Assembly: GCA_017557525.1 (NCBI GenBank)
Contig: JAFYYN010000070.1
Location: forward strand, 1-64,000
Length of the DNA: 64,000 nt
Reading direction: 5' to 3'
From: Lachnospiraceae bacterium
Lineage (GTDB): Bacteria > Bacillota > Clostridia > Lachnospirales > Lachnospiraceae
A model generated the notes under the pieces. The model was not told the origin of the DNA and did not search any database. It saw only the letters and a list, made by a program, of their open reading frames with translations. The position numbers and the translations under genes were made by a program. Below are positions 24,635 to 32,638 of this stretch, one piece after another (the first letter of the stretch is position 1; each line of letters opens with the position of its first letter).

Positions 24635-25984
24635 TTGAGTATTAGGAATGATATGAAAAAAATAGCTCCCGAGGGAGCGGTAGAAACCTACCGATCCTTG
24701 AGAGAGAGTATAATCGAAAAGGAATTCAAGCTATTCAGCAGCTTTAAGGTGGAAAAGGACAAGGTTGTTTTCTGCAACGTCTGGGGCTATGGGGATAACC
24801 CCAAGTGGATTGCGGAAAGCTATGTGCGATTGCTCAAAAGGACAACCAGTATGTCAAATTCTGCCATAGCTGACAAGGTGTATTTCATTACGTCAAAACC
24901 GCCTCTTAAAGAGGAAATGAACGAAGAGGCGTCTTGTATAACATTTTTAAAAACAAATACAAAGTCAGCAATCTATGCTCTTGCTACGGCAGGCGTCTGG
25001 GTTGACTGTAACCGTAAGGAAAGCTATATACAGAAAAGAAGGAACCAGACATATATTCAGACCTGGCATGGCGGACTGCCGTTAAAGAGGCTCGAGCTTG
25101 ATGCAAAGGACTATTTGCCGCCAGAGTATATACACAATGCTTTGAGGGATACGGCTATGACCGATATCTATATCTCAAACAGTGAATATTGTAACGAGTT
25201 ATACAGACGTGCTTTCGGCTTTAAGAAAAGGATATTCTGCTTTGGTTCGGCAAGGATGGATCCACTTATACGGCCGGTGCGTTTCAGCGCAGGCGCAATG
25301 CGTGAAAAGCTCCTTTCAAGACTTCCGGAATCGGTTTTCAGAAGGTTGTTGAATGAAGCCTATATCAAGGCCTACAAAATGAAGGAAGGACCTAGGACCG
25401 GCGAGCAGAAGGATCACTTAAGGATCAATATTGCGCTATATGCGCCGACATACAGGGATATCCCCTCGGAAACATTAGAGCGCGGAAATGAACTCGGAGG
25501 CAGCATAATAAATGCCTTAGAGGAGAGATTTGGTGGGAAATTTGTTGTGGTTACCAGATTTCATCCGCTGGCTATGTCAAGGGTGAAGCACGCTAACGGC
25601 GCATACCTCCAGTTTGATGAGAAGGAAAGAATAATAGACGGAAACGAGTTCAGTGACCTGTACTCCATAATGGCAGCTTCGGATGTCCTGATCACCGACT
25701 ATTCAAACTGCATGTTTGAGATGTCGTATGTTGGAAAGCCCGTGTTCCTCTATGCTACGGATGTGGAGCAGTATGATGATACCCGCGGTATGTATTTTAA
25801 GTATGACGAGCTGCCCTTCCCGATAGCACATAACGAGAGAGAGCTATACGAGAATATAATCGACTATGATAAAGAGGGCTACAAAACCCGCCAGCAGGCA
25901 TTTTTTGAAGATATAGGAGTGACCGAGAGCGGCAAAGCCGCCGACAAGGTAGCAAACCTGATCGCAAGGATTATAGACAAATGA
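24635..25984 (+). CDS. CDP-glycerol glycerophosphotransferase family protein, TTG start
   Basis: A 449-residue TagB/TagF-like enzyme. Motifs: YIQTWHGGLPLKRLELD, GSARMDPLIRP, IALYAPTYRDIPSETL, VTRFHPLAMSRV, DVLITDYSNCMFEMSYVGKPVFLYATDVEQY, RGMYFKYDELPFP. TTG 24635 is chosen because AGGAGG (24623-24628) is spaced six bases from it; a longer frame reads through repeat DNA. It is the third glycerophosphotransferase domain in the locus. Acceptor and step are unknown. Confidence 0.87.
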   Translation: MSIRNDMKKIAPEGAVETYRSLRESIIEKEFKLFSSFKVEKDKVVFCNVWGYGDNPKWIAESYVRLLKRTTSMSNSAIADKVYFITSKPPLKEEMNEEASCITFLKTNTKSAIYALATAGVWVDCNRKESYIQKRRNQTYIQTWHGGLPLKRLELDAKDYLPPEYIHNALRDTAMTDIYISNSEYCNELYRRAFGFKKRIFCFGSARMDPLIRPVRFSAGAMREKLLSRLPESVFRRLLNEAYIKAYKMKEGPRTGEQKDHLRINIALYAPTYRDIPSETLERGNELGGSIINALEERFGGKFVVVTRFHPLAMSRVKHANGAYLQFDEKERIIDGNEFSDLYSIMAASDVLITDYSNCMFEMSYVGKPVFLYATDVEQYDDTRGMYFKYDELPFPIAHNERELYENIIDYDKEGYKTRQQAFFEDIGVTESGKAADKVANLIARIIDK

Positions 25985-26011
25985 CGGATGGTACAAAGCC
26001 TTCCTTTTGAG

Positions 26012-26110
26012 ATACGTCGCAGTACGTCACAGTACGTCGCAGGGAGGGACCCGTTCTGCGAAGCAGAATGGGAGGAACCCCTATGAAACGGCTCCGTTTC
26101 AACGAAGTGG
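26012..26110 (+). repeat. GTACGTCGCA / GGGACCCGTTCTGC composite repeat, single-unit copy
   Basis: Three 10-mers (ATACGTCGCA, GTACGTCACA, GTACGTCGCA) are followed by one GAGGGACCCG-TTCTGC-GAA-GCAGAA-TGGG hairpin unit, GGAACCCCTA, and a CGGCTCCGTT...CGAAGTGGA...TGGAGTAT tail. The same composite with three hairpin units is at 27988-28196. Confidence 0.85.
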
Positions 26111-26130
26111 ACTGGAGTATCATAGAGGTG

Positions 26131-26862
26131 TCACATCCACCCGCCATCAAAGGTGATTATCTGACCGGTAAGATATTTAGGTGACTCGGTAATCTTAAAA
26201 ACCATCTCTGCCACTTCATCCGGAGTGCCCATACGTCCAAACGGTATCTCTTCTTCAAGGGTTTTTAAGTCATCTTCTGAAAAGCATTTATTCATATCGG
26301 TATCTATACAGCCGCAGGCTATGGCATTAACGGAAATACCCGAAGGTGCCAGCTCCTTTGCGGCTGCCTTTGTATAAGCGTTGATGCCGCCCTTGGAAGC
26401 CGAGTAGGCCACCTCACAGGATGCACCGACATTACCCCATACGGAAGAAATGTTGATGATATGTCCTGCTTTCTGCTCAAGCATATGAGGGATCGCAGCC
26501 CTTGTGCAGTAATGCACAGAGGAAAGATTGGTGTTTATAATCTTTTGCCAGATGTCATTATCGGTATCCTGTATTAGACCAACAAAGGAAATACCTGCAT
26601 TGTTTATAAGGGTATCGATCCTGCCGAAATGCTTTAAGGCAAGCTCTATCAGAGCATCCGCAAAGGAAGGATCGGAAACATCACCCTGTACCGGTAAAAC
26701 GCCTGCCGCACCTGCATCAAGGCAAAGGTTTTTTGTTTCATTTAGGTTGTCACCACCGGTAATCGAGTTGATGACGAGATAAAAGCCAGCTTTGGCAAAT
26801 CTTAATGCACATGCACGCCCTATTCCGCGGGAAGCGCCGGTTATTATAACTGTTTTATTCAT
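26131..26862 (-). CDS. SDR oxidoreductase, FabG-like
   Basis: A 243-residue short-chain dehydrogenase. The NAD(P) motif is TGASRGIGRACALRF, then NNAG at about residue 90, catalytic Ser in NISSVWG, and YSASKGG (Tyr-Lys). It ends LTGQIITFDGGWM, close to 3-oxoacyl-ACP reductases. The frame extends 11 codons upstream (MCKHACGMIRY), but that is the repeat shared with 17584, so MNKTVIITG is used. No good ribosome site is visible, and a ~200-nt structured leader precedes it. It points opposite to the wall-polymer genes around it. Its substrate is unknown. Confidence 0.88.
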   Translation of the reverse strand: MNKTVIITGASRGIGRACALRFAKAGFYLVINSITGGDNLNETKNLCLDAGAAGVLPVQGDVSDPSFADALIELALKHFGRIDTLINNAGISFVGLIQDTDNDIWQKIINTNLSSVHYCTRAAIPHMLEQKAGHIINISSVWGNVGASCEVAYSASKGGINAYTKAAAKELAPSGISVNAIACGCIDTDMNKCFSEDDLKTLEEEIPFGRMGTPDEVAEMVFKITESPKYLTGQIITFDGGWM

Positions 26863-27064
26863 ATATCGTATCATGCCGCAGGCATGCTTACACATCGGTG
26901 ACGTGCCTGCCGCAGCACCGATGGAAGTTTGGAACTCTCTTCCAAATTTCTCAACATTATACAGAAAAAACTCTCATCGGTGTTATGCCTGCTATGAAAC
27001 CGATGTAAGAAACAAAATTATGTGAAAGATGCTACCGGGATACGTTTATCCGGGAAAGATCACC
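26863..27064 (-). promoter_or_regulatory. structured leader with duplicated hairpin
   Basis: Two related ~31-nt hairpins, 26893-26923 and 26975-27005, share CATCGGT / ACCGATG stems and a TGCCTGC core (plus strand). Between them is TTTGGAA...TTCCAAA (near 26927-26947). The gene-proximal end is the repeat shared with 17584-17620, whose CATGCCTGCGGCATG could pair with the GCAGGCA cores. The leader separates the promoter at 27071-27099 from the SDR start. This could be a regulatory RNA; no known riboswitch is recognised. Confidence 0.5.
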
Positions 27065-27070
27065 ACAAAA

Positions 27071-27099
27071 AATATATCTTAATATTTTGGAAATGTCAA
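27071..27099 (-). promoter_or_regulatory. sigma-A promoter of the SDR gene
   Basis: On the minus strand TTGACA (27099-27094), exactly 17 nt, TATATT (27076-27071). Confidence 0.75.
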
Positions 27100-27187
27100 T
27101 GTTTGAAAAAAGTAAGAGTATGAATGTTTAATAAATGTAATGGAATGAGTGCTCGAAAATGGTGATTCTGCACGATAAGGAGTTCAA

Positions 27188-27967
27188 ATGTCCAAAAAAA
27201 GAAAAACAGGATTATGGCTGGTAATCCTTGCGCTTTCAGTTTCTATGCTTGCGGGTCTTGCAGCCTATAAAGGAGCTAAGCTGCTGGCAGACGAAATAAC
27301 GACCGATGCTGAAAAACAGGCCGAAAAAGCCGGACTTTTTAAACCCGAGGGAATGGAAGACAGCGTAGCAGAGAAAATCCTGAACGGGGAAAACAAAGTT
27401 GAAAAGTTACGCCCTGCAAATCTGGTATACTCAGTAAACTATGAAAACGGCAAAATCGAAAAGATAGCCGTACAGATATTTGATACGGTAAGCATGAAGG
27501 TGTCGTTTATATATTTTGATCCTGCGATAACCTATACGATGACGGGGACACTTTACAGAGCCCTTGCAAATGGAAATGTACTGGTGCCGCAAACGGTTAC
27601 TTTAAGTGAGCTTTACAGCTACTATGGAAATTCTTCCGCATTTGATGCAGGAAGAAAGATAGTGAGTGAGCTTTTGGGGCTCGAGATAGATTATTACAGC
27701 GCATTTTCCAAAGAAGATATCGCTGAGGATTTTCTAATTGAAAGAGTTACAGCTCTGGGTTGCGAGGAGCTTTACGGAAAAAGAGATGGAAAGGAAACAA
27801 ATCTGTCCCACGAACAGGAGAAAGGCTTCTGCGACCTTACCGGATACATAAGCGATCAGGATGTTAAAAGCTATGAGGCGCCCGTGATAAAGAGAAATGA
27901 AAGCTGCTTTGCCGATGTGACAGGACTGTGGGAGATATTGCGGGACATACTGCCGGATGACAGTTAA
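27188..27967 (+). CDS. membrane-anchored protein with a degenerate LCP-like domain
   Basis: A 259-residue protein with an N-terminal anchor (KTGLWLVILALSVSMLAGLAAY) and an extracellular domain. The part at about 80-190 (IEKIAVQIFDTVSMKVSFIYFDP, then TLYRALANG, SAFDAGRKIVSELLGLEIDYYSAFSKEDI) follows the outline of the LytR-CpsA-Psr fold but lacks its Arg-rich PRD motif. LCP enzymes attach teichoic acids and capsules to peptidoglycan, so the locus fits, but activity is doubtful. AAGGAG precedes the ATG. Confidence 0.6.
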   Translation: MSKKRKTGLWLVILALSVSMLAGLAAYKGAKLLADEITTDAEKQAEKAGLFKPEGMEDSVAEKILNGENKVEKLRPANLVYSVNYENGKIEKIAVQIFDTVSMKVSFIYFDPAITYTMTGTLYRALANGNVLVPQTVTLSELYSYYGNSSAFDAGRKIVSELLGLEIDYYSAFSKEDIAEDFLIERVTALGCEELYGKRDGKETNLSHEQEKGFCDLTGYISDQDVKSYEAPVIKRNESCFADVTGLWEILRDILPDDS

Positions 27968-27987
27968 GTTAAGCCTTTCCCTTGAGG

Positions 27988-28196
27988 TACGTCGCAGTAC
28001 GTCGCAGTACGTCGCAGGGAGGGACCCGTTCTGCGAAGCAGAATGGGAGGAACCCCTACGACAAAAAGAGGGACCCGTTCTGCGAAGCAGAATGGGAGAA
28101 TCCCTACGACAAAAAGAGGGACCCGTTCTGCGAAGCAGAATGGGAGGAACCCCTACGACACGGCTCTGTTCCACGAAGTGGAATGGAGTATATTTA
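27988..28196 (+). repeat. tandem GTACGTCGCA and GGGACCC hairpin repeat array
   Basis: Three perfect GTACGTCGCA 10-mers are followed by three tandem units of 49 and 48 bp starting at 28019, 28068 and 28116. Each contains CCCGTTCTGC-GAA-GCAGAATGGG and ends in CCCTACGACA. A CGGCTCTGTT...CACGAAGTGGAATGGAGTAT tail closes the array. It fills the space between two exported-protein genes. Open frames across it are artefacts. Confidence 0.92.
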
Positions 28197-28212
28197 AAGC
28201 GAGGAATATATT

Positions 28213-28671
28213 ATGAGGAAGAAAATCATTGTATTAATCATTTCAGTAGTTCTGGCGAGTGCTTTCTTTGGCTCAGGGATGTACGTGGGGGCTGCAACAA
28301 AAAGCGGAGCGGGTTCACAGAACGACCCGGTAGTGTCTTTGAGCTACCTTGAGTACAGGCTGGGACAGCTTGAAGGGAAAACAGGTACTAGCAATAGTAC
28401 CGGAGCAGGGCAGGTCACTTCGGAAACCACGGGTTACGAAAAAATAACCATAGGACGCGGCGAGAGGAGCATGCCGGGTGAGGGCGGAGTCATAGTGCTT
28501 TACTCGGGAGCCTGTACGGTAGTTGGAAAGGGCGTTATGAACATCACTTCGGGAACCATTATCACGGAAGGCAGTACAGTACCTGCATACAGTCAGATAC
28601 TTGTACCTGACAGGGATTCCGGCGTTGTAGCCTCGGAAAGCACTGTGTTATTCGTGCTTTATGGGGAGTAA
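28213..28671 (+). CDS. exported protein of unknown function
   Basis: A 152-residue protein with a clear signal peptide (KKIIVLIISVVLASAFFGSGMYVGAA). The mature part has a GSQNDPVVSLSYLEYRLGQLEG segment seen in many Firmicute secreted proteins, a Ser/Thr/Gly linker, and a compact Gly-rich beta domain (ITIGRGERSMPGEGGVIVLYSGAC... to the end). It probably sits in or on the wall. GAGG lies ahead of the ATG. No enzymatic motif was seen. Confidence 0.7.
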   Translation: MRKKIIVLIISVVLASAFFGSGMYVGAATKSGAGSQNDPVVSLSYLEYRLGQLEGKTGTSNSTGAGQVTSETTGYEKITIGRGERSMPGEGGVIVLYSGACTVVGKGVMNITSGTIITEGSTVPAYSQILVPDRDSGVVASESTVLFVLYGE

Positions 28672-28711
28672 GATGTGTTCCTGCGTTGTATGATACAGAG
28701 ATTTGGCACAC

Positions 28712-28793
28712 ATTTTTGGTTATATTTACCAAAAATGAGCATAAAGTTTTGGTAAAAAAGGACATAGCATTTATTGCCGATTAAGTGTATAAT
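28712..28793 (+). promoter_or_regulatory. palindrome and -10 box before the sugar ABC ATPase
   Basis: ATTTTTGGT (28712-28720) and ACCAAAAAT (28728-28736) form a perfect palindrome, and TTTTGGT recurs near 28746. TATAAT at 28788-28793 is a good -10; its -35 (TAGCAT, 17 nt upstream) is poor, as expected for a regulated promoter. The palindrome could be an operator or a terminator remnant. Confidence 0.5.
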
Positions 28794-28863
28794 AGGTGAG
28801 TAAGCGTTTCTGACGCATTAATTTTGAATGAAGAATCAGAACTTAATTTAGGGAGGATTTAAA

Positions 28864-29976
28864 ATGGCAAGTTTATCACTTAAAAACATTCAGAAGGTTT
28901 ATCCCAACGGCTTCGTAGCAGTTAAGGATTTCAACCTTGAGATCGAAGATAAGGAGTTCATCATCTTCGTAGGCCCTTCAGGATGTGGTAAGTCAACTAC
29001 TCTTCGTATGATCGCAGGTCTTGAGGAGATTTCTCAGGGCGAGCTTTGGATCGGCGACAAGCTCATGAACGACGTAGAGCCTAAGGACAGAGATATCGCG
29101 ATGGTATTCCAGAACTACGCTCTGTATCCTCATATGTCAGTTTATGACAATATGGCATTCGGTCTTAAGCTTCGTAAGACTCCTAAGGCTGAAATCGATA
29201 AATTGGTTCATGAGGCAGCTAAGATCCTTGATATCGAGCACTTATTAGACCGTAAGCCTAAGGCTCTTTCAGGTGGACAGCGTCAGCGTGTTGCCATGGG
29301 TCGTGCAATCGTTCGTAATCCTAAGGTATTCCTTATGGACGAGCCTCTTTCAAACCTTGATGCTAAGCTTCGTGTACAGATGAGAATTGAGATCTCAAAG
29401 CTCCATCAGAGACTTGAGACCACCATCATCTACGTTACACATGACCAGACAGAGGCTATGACACTTGGTACCCGTATCGTTGTTATGAAGGACGGCGTTA
29501 TCCAGCAGGTTGATACTCCTCAGAACCTTTACGATGCTCCTAACAACCTCTTCGTTGCAGGTTTCATGGGATCACCTCAGATGAACTTCATCAACTCCAT
29601 CGTTGGACGTGAAGGCAACAAGGTTACTCTTACATTTGGTTCAACAACCATTACCATTCCTGAGATCAAGGCTAAGAAGCTTATCGATGCAGGTTATGAA
29701 GGAAAGACCGTTGTTCTTGGTATCCGTCCCGAGGATATCAAGGATGAGGAGATGTTCATCAGCAATTCTCCTGAGAGTATCGTAGAAGTTACCGTTCGTG
29801 TATACGAGCTTCTCGGTGCCGAAGTATTCCTTTACCTTGATGTTGATAACTACGAGATCACTGCACGTGTTAATCCTCGTACAACTGCTCGCCCCGGCGA
29901 CCAGATCAGAGTTGCTATGGATCTTAGCAAGCTTCACATCTTCGATAAGGAAACAGAGCAGGTTATTACTCACTAA
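28864..29976 (+). CDS. ugpC: sugar ABC transporter ATPase (MsmK/UgpC/MalK type)
   Basis: A 370-residue ATPase shared by carbohydrate importers. The N-terminal NBD has Walker A GPSGCGKSTT, Q-loop FQNYALYPHMSVYDNM, signature LSGGQRQRVAMGRA, Walker B VFLMDEPLSNLDAKLR, H-loop VTHDQTEAM. The C-terminal OB/TOBE regulatory part begins at about 240 (GFMGSPQMNF). No permease or binding-protein genes are nearby, which fits a general ATPase used by many importers. Codon choice is strongly biased (CTT, CGT, GTT) compared with its neighbours, suggesting high expression. AGGGAGG precedes the start. Confidence 0.93.
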   Translation: MASLSLKNIQKVYPNGFVAVKDFNLEIEDKEFIIFVGPSGCGKSTTLRMIAGLEEISQGELWIGDKLMNDVEPKDRDIAMVFQNYALYPHMSVYDNMAFGLKLRKTPKAEIDKLVHEAAKILDIEHLLDRKPKALSGGQRQRVAMGRAIVRNPKVFLMDEPLSNLDAKLRVQMRIEISKLHQRLETTIIYVTHDQTEAMTLGTRIVVMKDGVIQQVDTPQNLYDAPNNLFVAGFMGSPQMNFINSIVGREGNKVTLTFGSTTITIPEIKAKKLIDAGYEGKTVVLGIRPEDIKDEEMFISNSPESIVEVTVRVYELLGAEVFLYLDVDNYEITARVNPRTTARPGDQIRVAMDLSKLHIFDKETEQVITH

Positions 29977-29994
29977 TCTTAAATATGCATTTAA

Positions 29995-30027
29995 CCCCGG
30001 TTGGTTATCCAGCCGGGGTATTTTTTT
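29995..30027 (+). terminator. intrinsic terminator of the ABC ATPase gene
   Basis: CCCCGGTTGG (29995-30004) pairs with CCAGCCGGGG (30009-30018), followed by TATTTTTTT. Confidence 0.92.
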
Positions 30028-30031
30028 GTGC

Positions 30032-30087
30032 GGGGTCAGACCCCTTTACCTCTTTAATGCGTTAAATGGATAAAGGGGACTGACCCC
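30032..30087 (+). repeat. GGGGTCAG inverted repeat (REP-like)
   Basis: The left arm 30032-30048 (GGGGTCAGACCCCTTTA) and right arm 30071-30087 are inverted repeats with one mismatch. It lies right after a terminator and resembles palindromes scattered in many Firmicute genomes. Confidence 0.8.
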
Positions 30088-30200
30088 AAATTTAAGTTGA
30101 TTTATTTGCATTAATGTGATAAAATGATTTAGAATGTAGTATTATGTTATAAAGGGGTCATTTTTTATTTAGTAAGGTAAAATGAGGGAGGATTAAGGAA

Positions 30201-30728
30201 ATGCTGAAGAAAATCGCATTGGTTCTGACTTTGATTGTTTTTGCCGGAGCACTTAGTGCCTGCGGACCTAAGAGTATCGAAGAGGTTGAGGGTGAGACTT
30301 ATGAATGCTCACAGTTTACTGCGTTATGTCCTAAGGGCTGGATGAATTCACCTGTTAAGGAGCTTAACAATGATCAGGTCTTATCAATGAACCACCTGAG
30401 ATTCTACAAGGTAGAGGTTGAAGAAGGCGAGGAGCTGGGCAGTAAGCTTTATTCCAATGCATATGTTGATATAGCTCATTATCCTGCAGACTCTAAAATA
30501 TATGAATCGAGGGATATCTATCAGAACGTTGAGGACGTTGAATTTGAGATCAGTGGCAAAAAATGGAAGGGCTATACAGGGGAATTAGCCGGCTACAAGA
30601 ATGGTCTTGTATGGATAGACGGTACAGGAGAGTGGCAGGTAAGCATGTGCCTTTCTGACGAAGACGGGGATGTAGAATTTGAAGATTTCGATTTCCAGGC
30701 AATCCTCAGCAGCTTAAAGAAGAAATGA
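30201..30728 (+). CDS. lipoprotein of unknown function
   Basis: A 175-residue protein with a lipoprotein signal peptide (KKIALVLTLIVFAGALSAC, lipobox LSAC, Cys21). The mature domain (FTALCPKGWMNSPV..., WKGYTGELAGYKNGLVWIDG) looks like a single beta-rich domain; I do not recognise the family. GGGAGGA precedes the ATG. It lies 53 bp before a regulator gene and may be in the same transcript. Confidence 0.75.
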   Translation: MLKKIALVLTLIVFAGALSACGPKSIEEVEGETYECSQFTALCPKGWMNSPVKELNNDQVLSMNHLRFYKVEVEEGEELGSKLYSNAYVDIAHYPADSKIYESRDIYQNVEDVEFEISGKKWKGYTGELAGYKNGLVWIDGTGEWQVSMCLSDEDGDVEFEDFDFQAILSSLKKK

Positions 30729-30781
30729 TCTTAAGATAGAAGTTAGGTTGATATAAATTTTAAAATGAAGGAGTAGGGGTT

Positions 30782-31873
30782 ATGATATCAAACCAGATTC
30801 TGCAGAACATAATTGATGGGGTTAAGGGAATATCAAGAGTAGACATTTGTGTTATGGATACGGAAGGAAAGGTTGCGGCTTCCACCATTAACAAGACTAG
30901 CGAGCTTGAAGCAGCTGTTGCCACCTTTATTGGTTCCCCCGCTGAGAGCCAGTCACTCCAGAATACGCATTTCTTTAAGGTATTTGACGACCATCAGCTT
31001 GAATATATCCTTGTGGTAAAGGGTGATTCTGATGACGCCTATATGGTGGGCAGGATGGTTGCTTTCCAGATCCAGAGCCTTATAGTTGCTTATAAGGAAA
31101 GATATGATAAGGATAATTTTATAAAGAATCTGCTGCTTGATAATCTGCTTTTGGTTGATATTTATAACAGGGCTAAGAAGCTGCATATTGATGTAGAGTC
31201 CAAGCGTGTAGTTTTCATTGTTGAAACAAGCATTGAAAAGGACAATATGGCCTTGGAGACCGTAAGGACCTTGTTCTCTGGCACCAAGTCAAAGGATTTT
31301 ATTACCGCAGTTGATGAGAAGAATATCATCATTGTAAAGGAGCTTCGTCCTACAGATACCTACGAAGATCTTGAGAAAACAGGCAAGGTTGTACTTGATA
31401 TGTTAAATACCGAGGCTATGTCAAAGGTACGTGTATCATACGGTACGATCGTCAGTGAGCTCAAGGATGTTTCACGATCCTACAAGGAAGCTAAGATGGC
31501 TCTTGATGTAGGAAGGATATTCTATACCGAAAGAAATATAATTGCGTATTCAAATCTTGGTATAGGAAGACTGATCTATCAGCTGCCGATGCCTTTGTGC
31601 AAGATGTTCATCAGGGAAATCTTTGACGGCCAGATGCCGAGCGATTTTGATGATGAGACAATCGTTACGATCAATAAGTTCTTTGAGAATAATCTTAATG
31701 TCTCAGAGACCTCAAGACAGCTGTATATCCACAGGAATACACTTGTTTACAGGCTTGACAAGATACAGAAGATGACCAATCTTGATCTTAGGACCTTTGA
31801 GGATGCCATTACCTTTAAGATGGCGCTCATGGTAGTTAAATATATGGATTACGTGGAGAATTCCGATTTTTAA
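30782..31873 (+). CDS. PucR/CdaR-type transcriptional regulator
   Basis: A 363-residue regulator. The N-terminal ~130 residues look like the sugar-diacid recognition domain (LQNIIDGVKGISRVDICVMDTEGKVAAST), and a GGDEF-like middle segment follows. The C-terminal helix-turn-helix is of the HTH_30 type: NKFFENNLNVSETSRQLYIHRNTLVYRLDKIQ...DLRTFEDAITFKMAL. Such proteins sense a small metabolite and activate transport or catabolic genes. The target is not evident. This is unrelated to cdaR at 16278 despite the shared name. GGAG precedes the ATG; ftsE follows 15 bp later. Confidence 0.88.
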   Translation: MISNQILQNIIDGVKGISRVDICVMDTEGKVAASTINKTSELEAAVATFIGSPAESQSLQNTHFFKVFDDHQLEYILVVKGDSDDAYMVGRMVAFQIQSLIVAYKERYDKDNFIKNLLLDNLLLVDIYNRAKKLHIDVESKRVVFIVETSIEKDNMALETVRTLFSGTKSKDFITAVDEKNIIIVKELRPTDTYEDLEKTGKVVLDMLNTEAMSKVRVSYGTIVSELKDVSRSYKEAKMALDVGRIFYTERNIIAYSNLGIGRLIYQLPMPLCKMFIREIFDGQMPSDFDDETIVTINKFFENNLNVSETSRQLYIHRNTLVYRLDKIQKMTNLDLRTFEDAITFKMALMVVKYMDYVENSDF

Positions 31874-31888
31874 TTTGGAGACTGCAAA

Positions 31889-32638
31889 ATGGCAAGAATG
31901 AGCAGGGTAGAACTTGAGAGGGCTTTGAGCGGTGAAGTTGAACCGCCCGTAATAAGGCTTGACGATGTGTGCAAGGACTATGATGATGACATGCATGCAT
32001 TAAAGCATCTTAATTTAATAGTTAATAAGGGCGAGTTTGTATTTGTCGTAGGCAGCAGCGGTTCCGGAAAATCCACTCTGATCAAACTGCTTTTAAAGGA
32101 AATAGGCCCAACCTCAGGCAAGATATATGTTATGGGTAAGGATATTTCAAGACTTAAGAAAAATGCCGTAGCAAAGTATCGCAGAAATATAGGGATAGTA
32201 TTCCAGGACTTCAGACTACTTCCGGAAATGACGGTTTTTGAAAATGTGGCTTTTGCCCAGAGAGTTATAGAAACTCCGATAAAGAAGATAAAAAGAGATG
32301 TCCCGAATATTCTTTCTATTATGGGGCTTTCAGAGAGACTTGACGCACATCCTTCGGAGCTTAGCGGAGGAGAGCAGCAGAGAGTGGCACTTGCCCGTGC
32401 TCTGGTTAATAATCCGATGCTTTTGCTTGCGGATGAGCCTACCGGAAACCTGGACCCCAGAAACTCGTGGGAGATCATGAGACTTTTGGAGGATGTAAAT
32501 AAAAGAGGGACTACAGTCATCGTTGTCACGCACAACAGGGAAATAGTTGATATGATGCAAAAGCGCGTTGTGCATCTGAACAAGGGCGTGCTGGTAAACG
32601 ATCACGAAAAGGGCGGATATTCAAATGTCAAAAATTAG
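31889..32638 (+). CDS. ftsE: cell-division ABC ATPase FtsE
   Basis: A 249-residue ATPase. Walker A GSSGSGKSTLIKLL, Q-loop FQDFRLLPEMTVFENV, signature LSGGEQQRVALARAL, Walker B LLLADEPTGNLDP. FtsE energises FtsX at the divisome so that cell-wall hydrolases are switched on outside. An N-terminal extension of about 20 residues precedes the usual IRLDDVCKDY start, but GGAG at the upstream ATG supports it. It overlaps ftsX by 14 bp. The partners ftsX and a PcsB-like hydrolase follow. Confidence 0.95.
   Translation: MARMSRVELERALSGEVEPPVIRLDDVCKDYDDDMHALKHLNLIVNKGEFVFVVGSSGSGKSTLIKLLLKEIGPTSGKIYVMGKDISRLKKNAVAKYRRNIGIVFQDFRLLPEMTVFENVAFAQRVIETPIKKIKRDVPNILSIMGLSERLDAHPSELSGGEQQRVALARALVNNPMLLLADEPTGNLDPRNSWEIMRLLEDVNKRGTTVIVVTHNREIVDMMQKRVVHLNKGVLVNDHEKGGYSNVKN

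Noticed and set aside
27988-28196. CRISPR-like array
   Set aside because: The 48-49-bp units are contiguous without unique spacers and there are no cas genes.
27957-28352. Frames across the tandem array (with repeated DPFCEAEWE-like peptides)
   Set aside because: They simply translate the hairpin repeats and run into the next gene out of frame. I considered a repeat protein but there is no ribosome site or signal.
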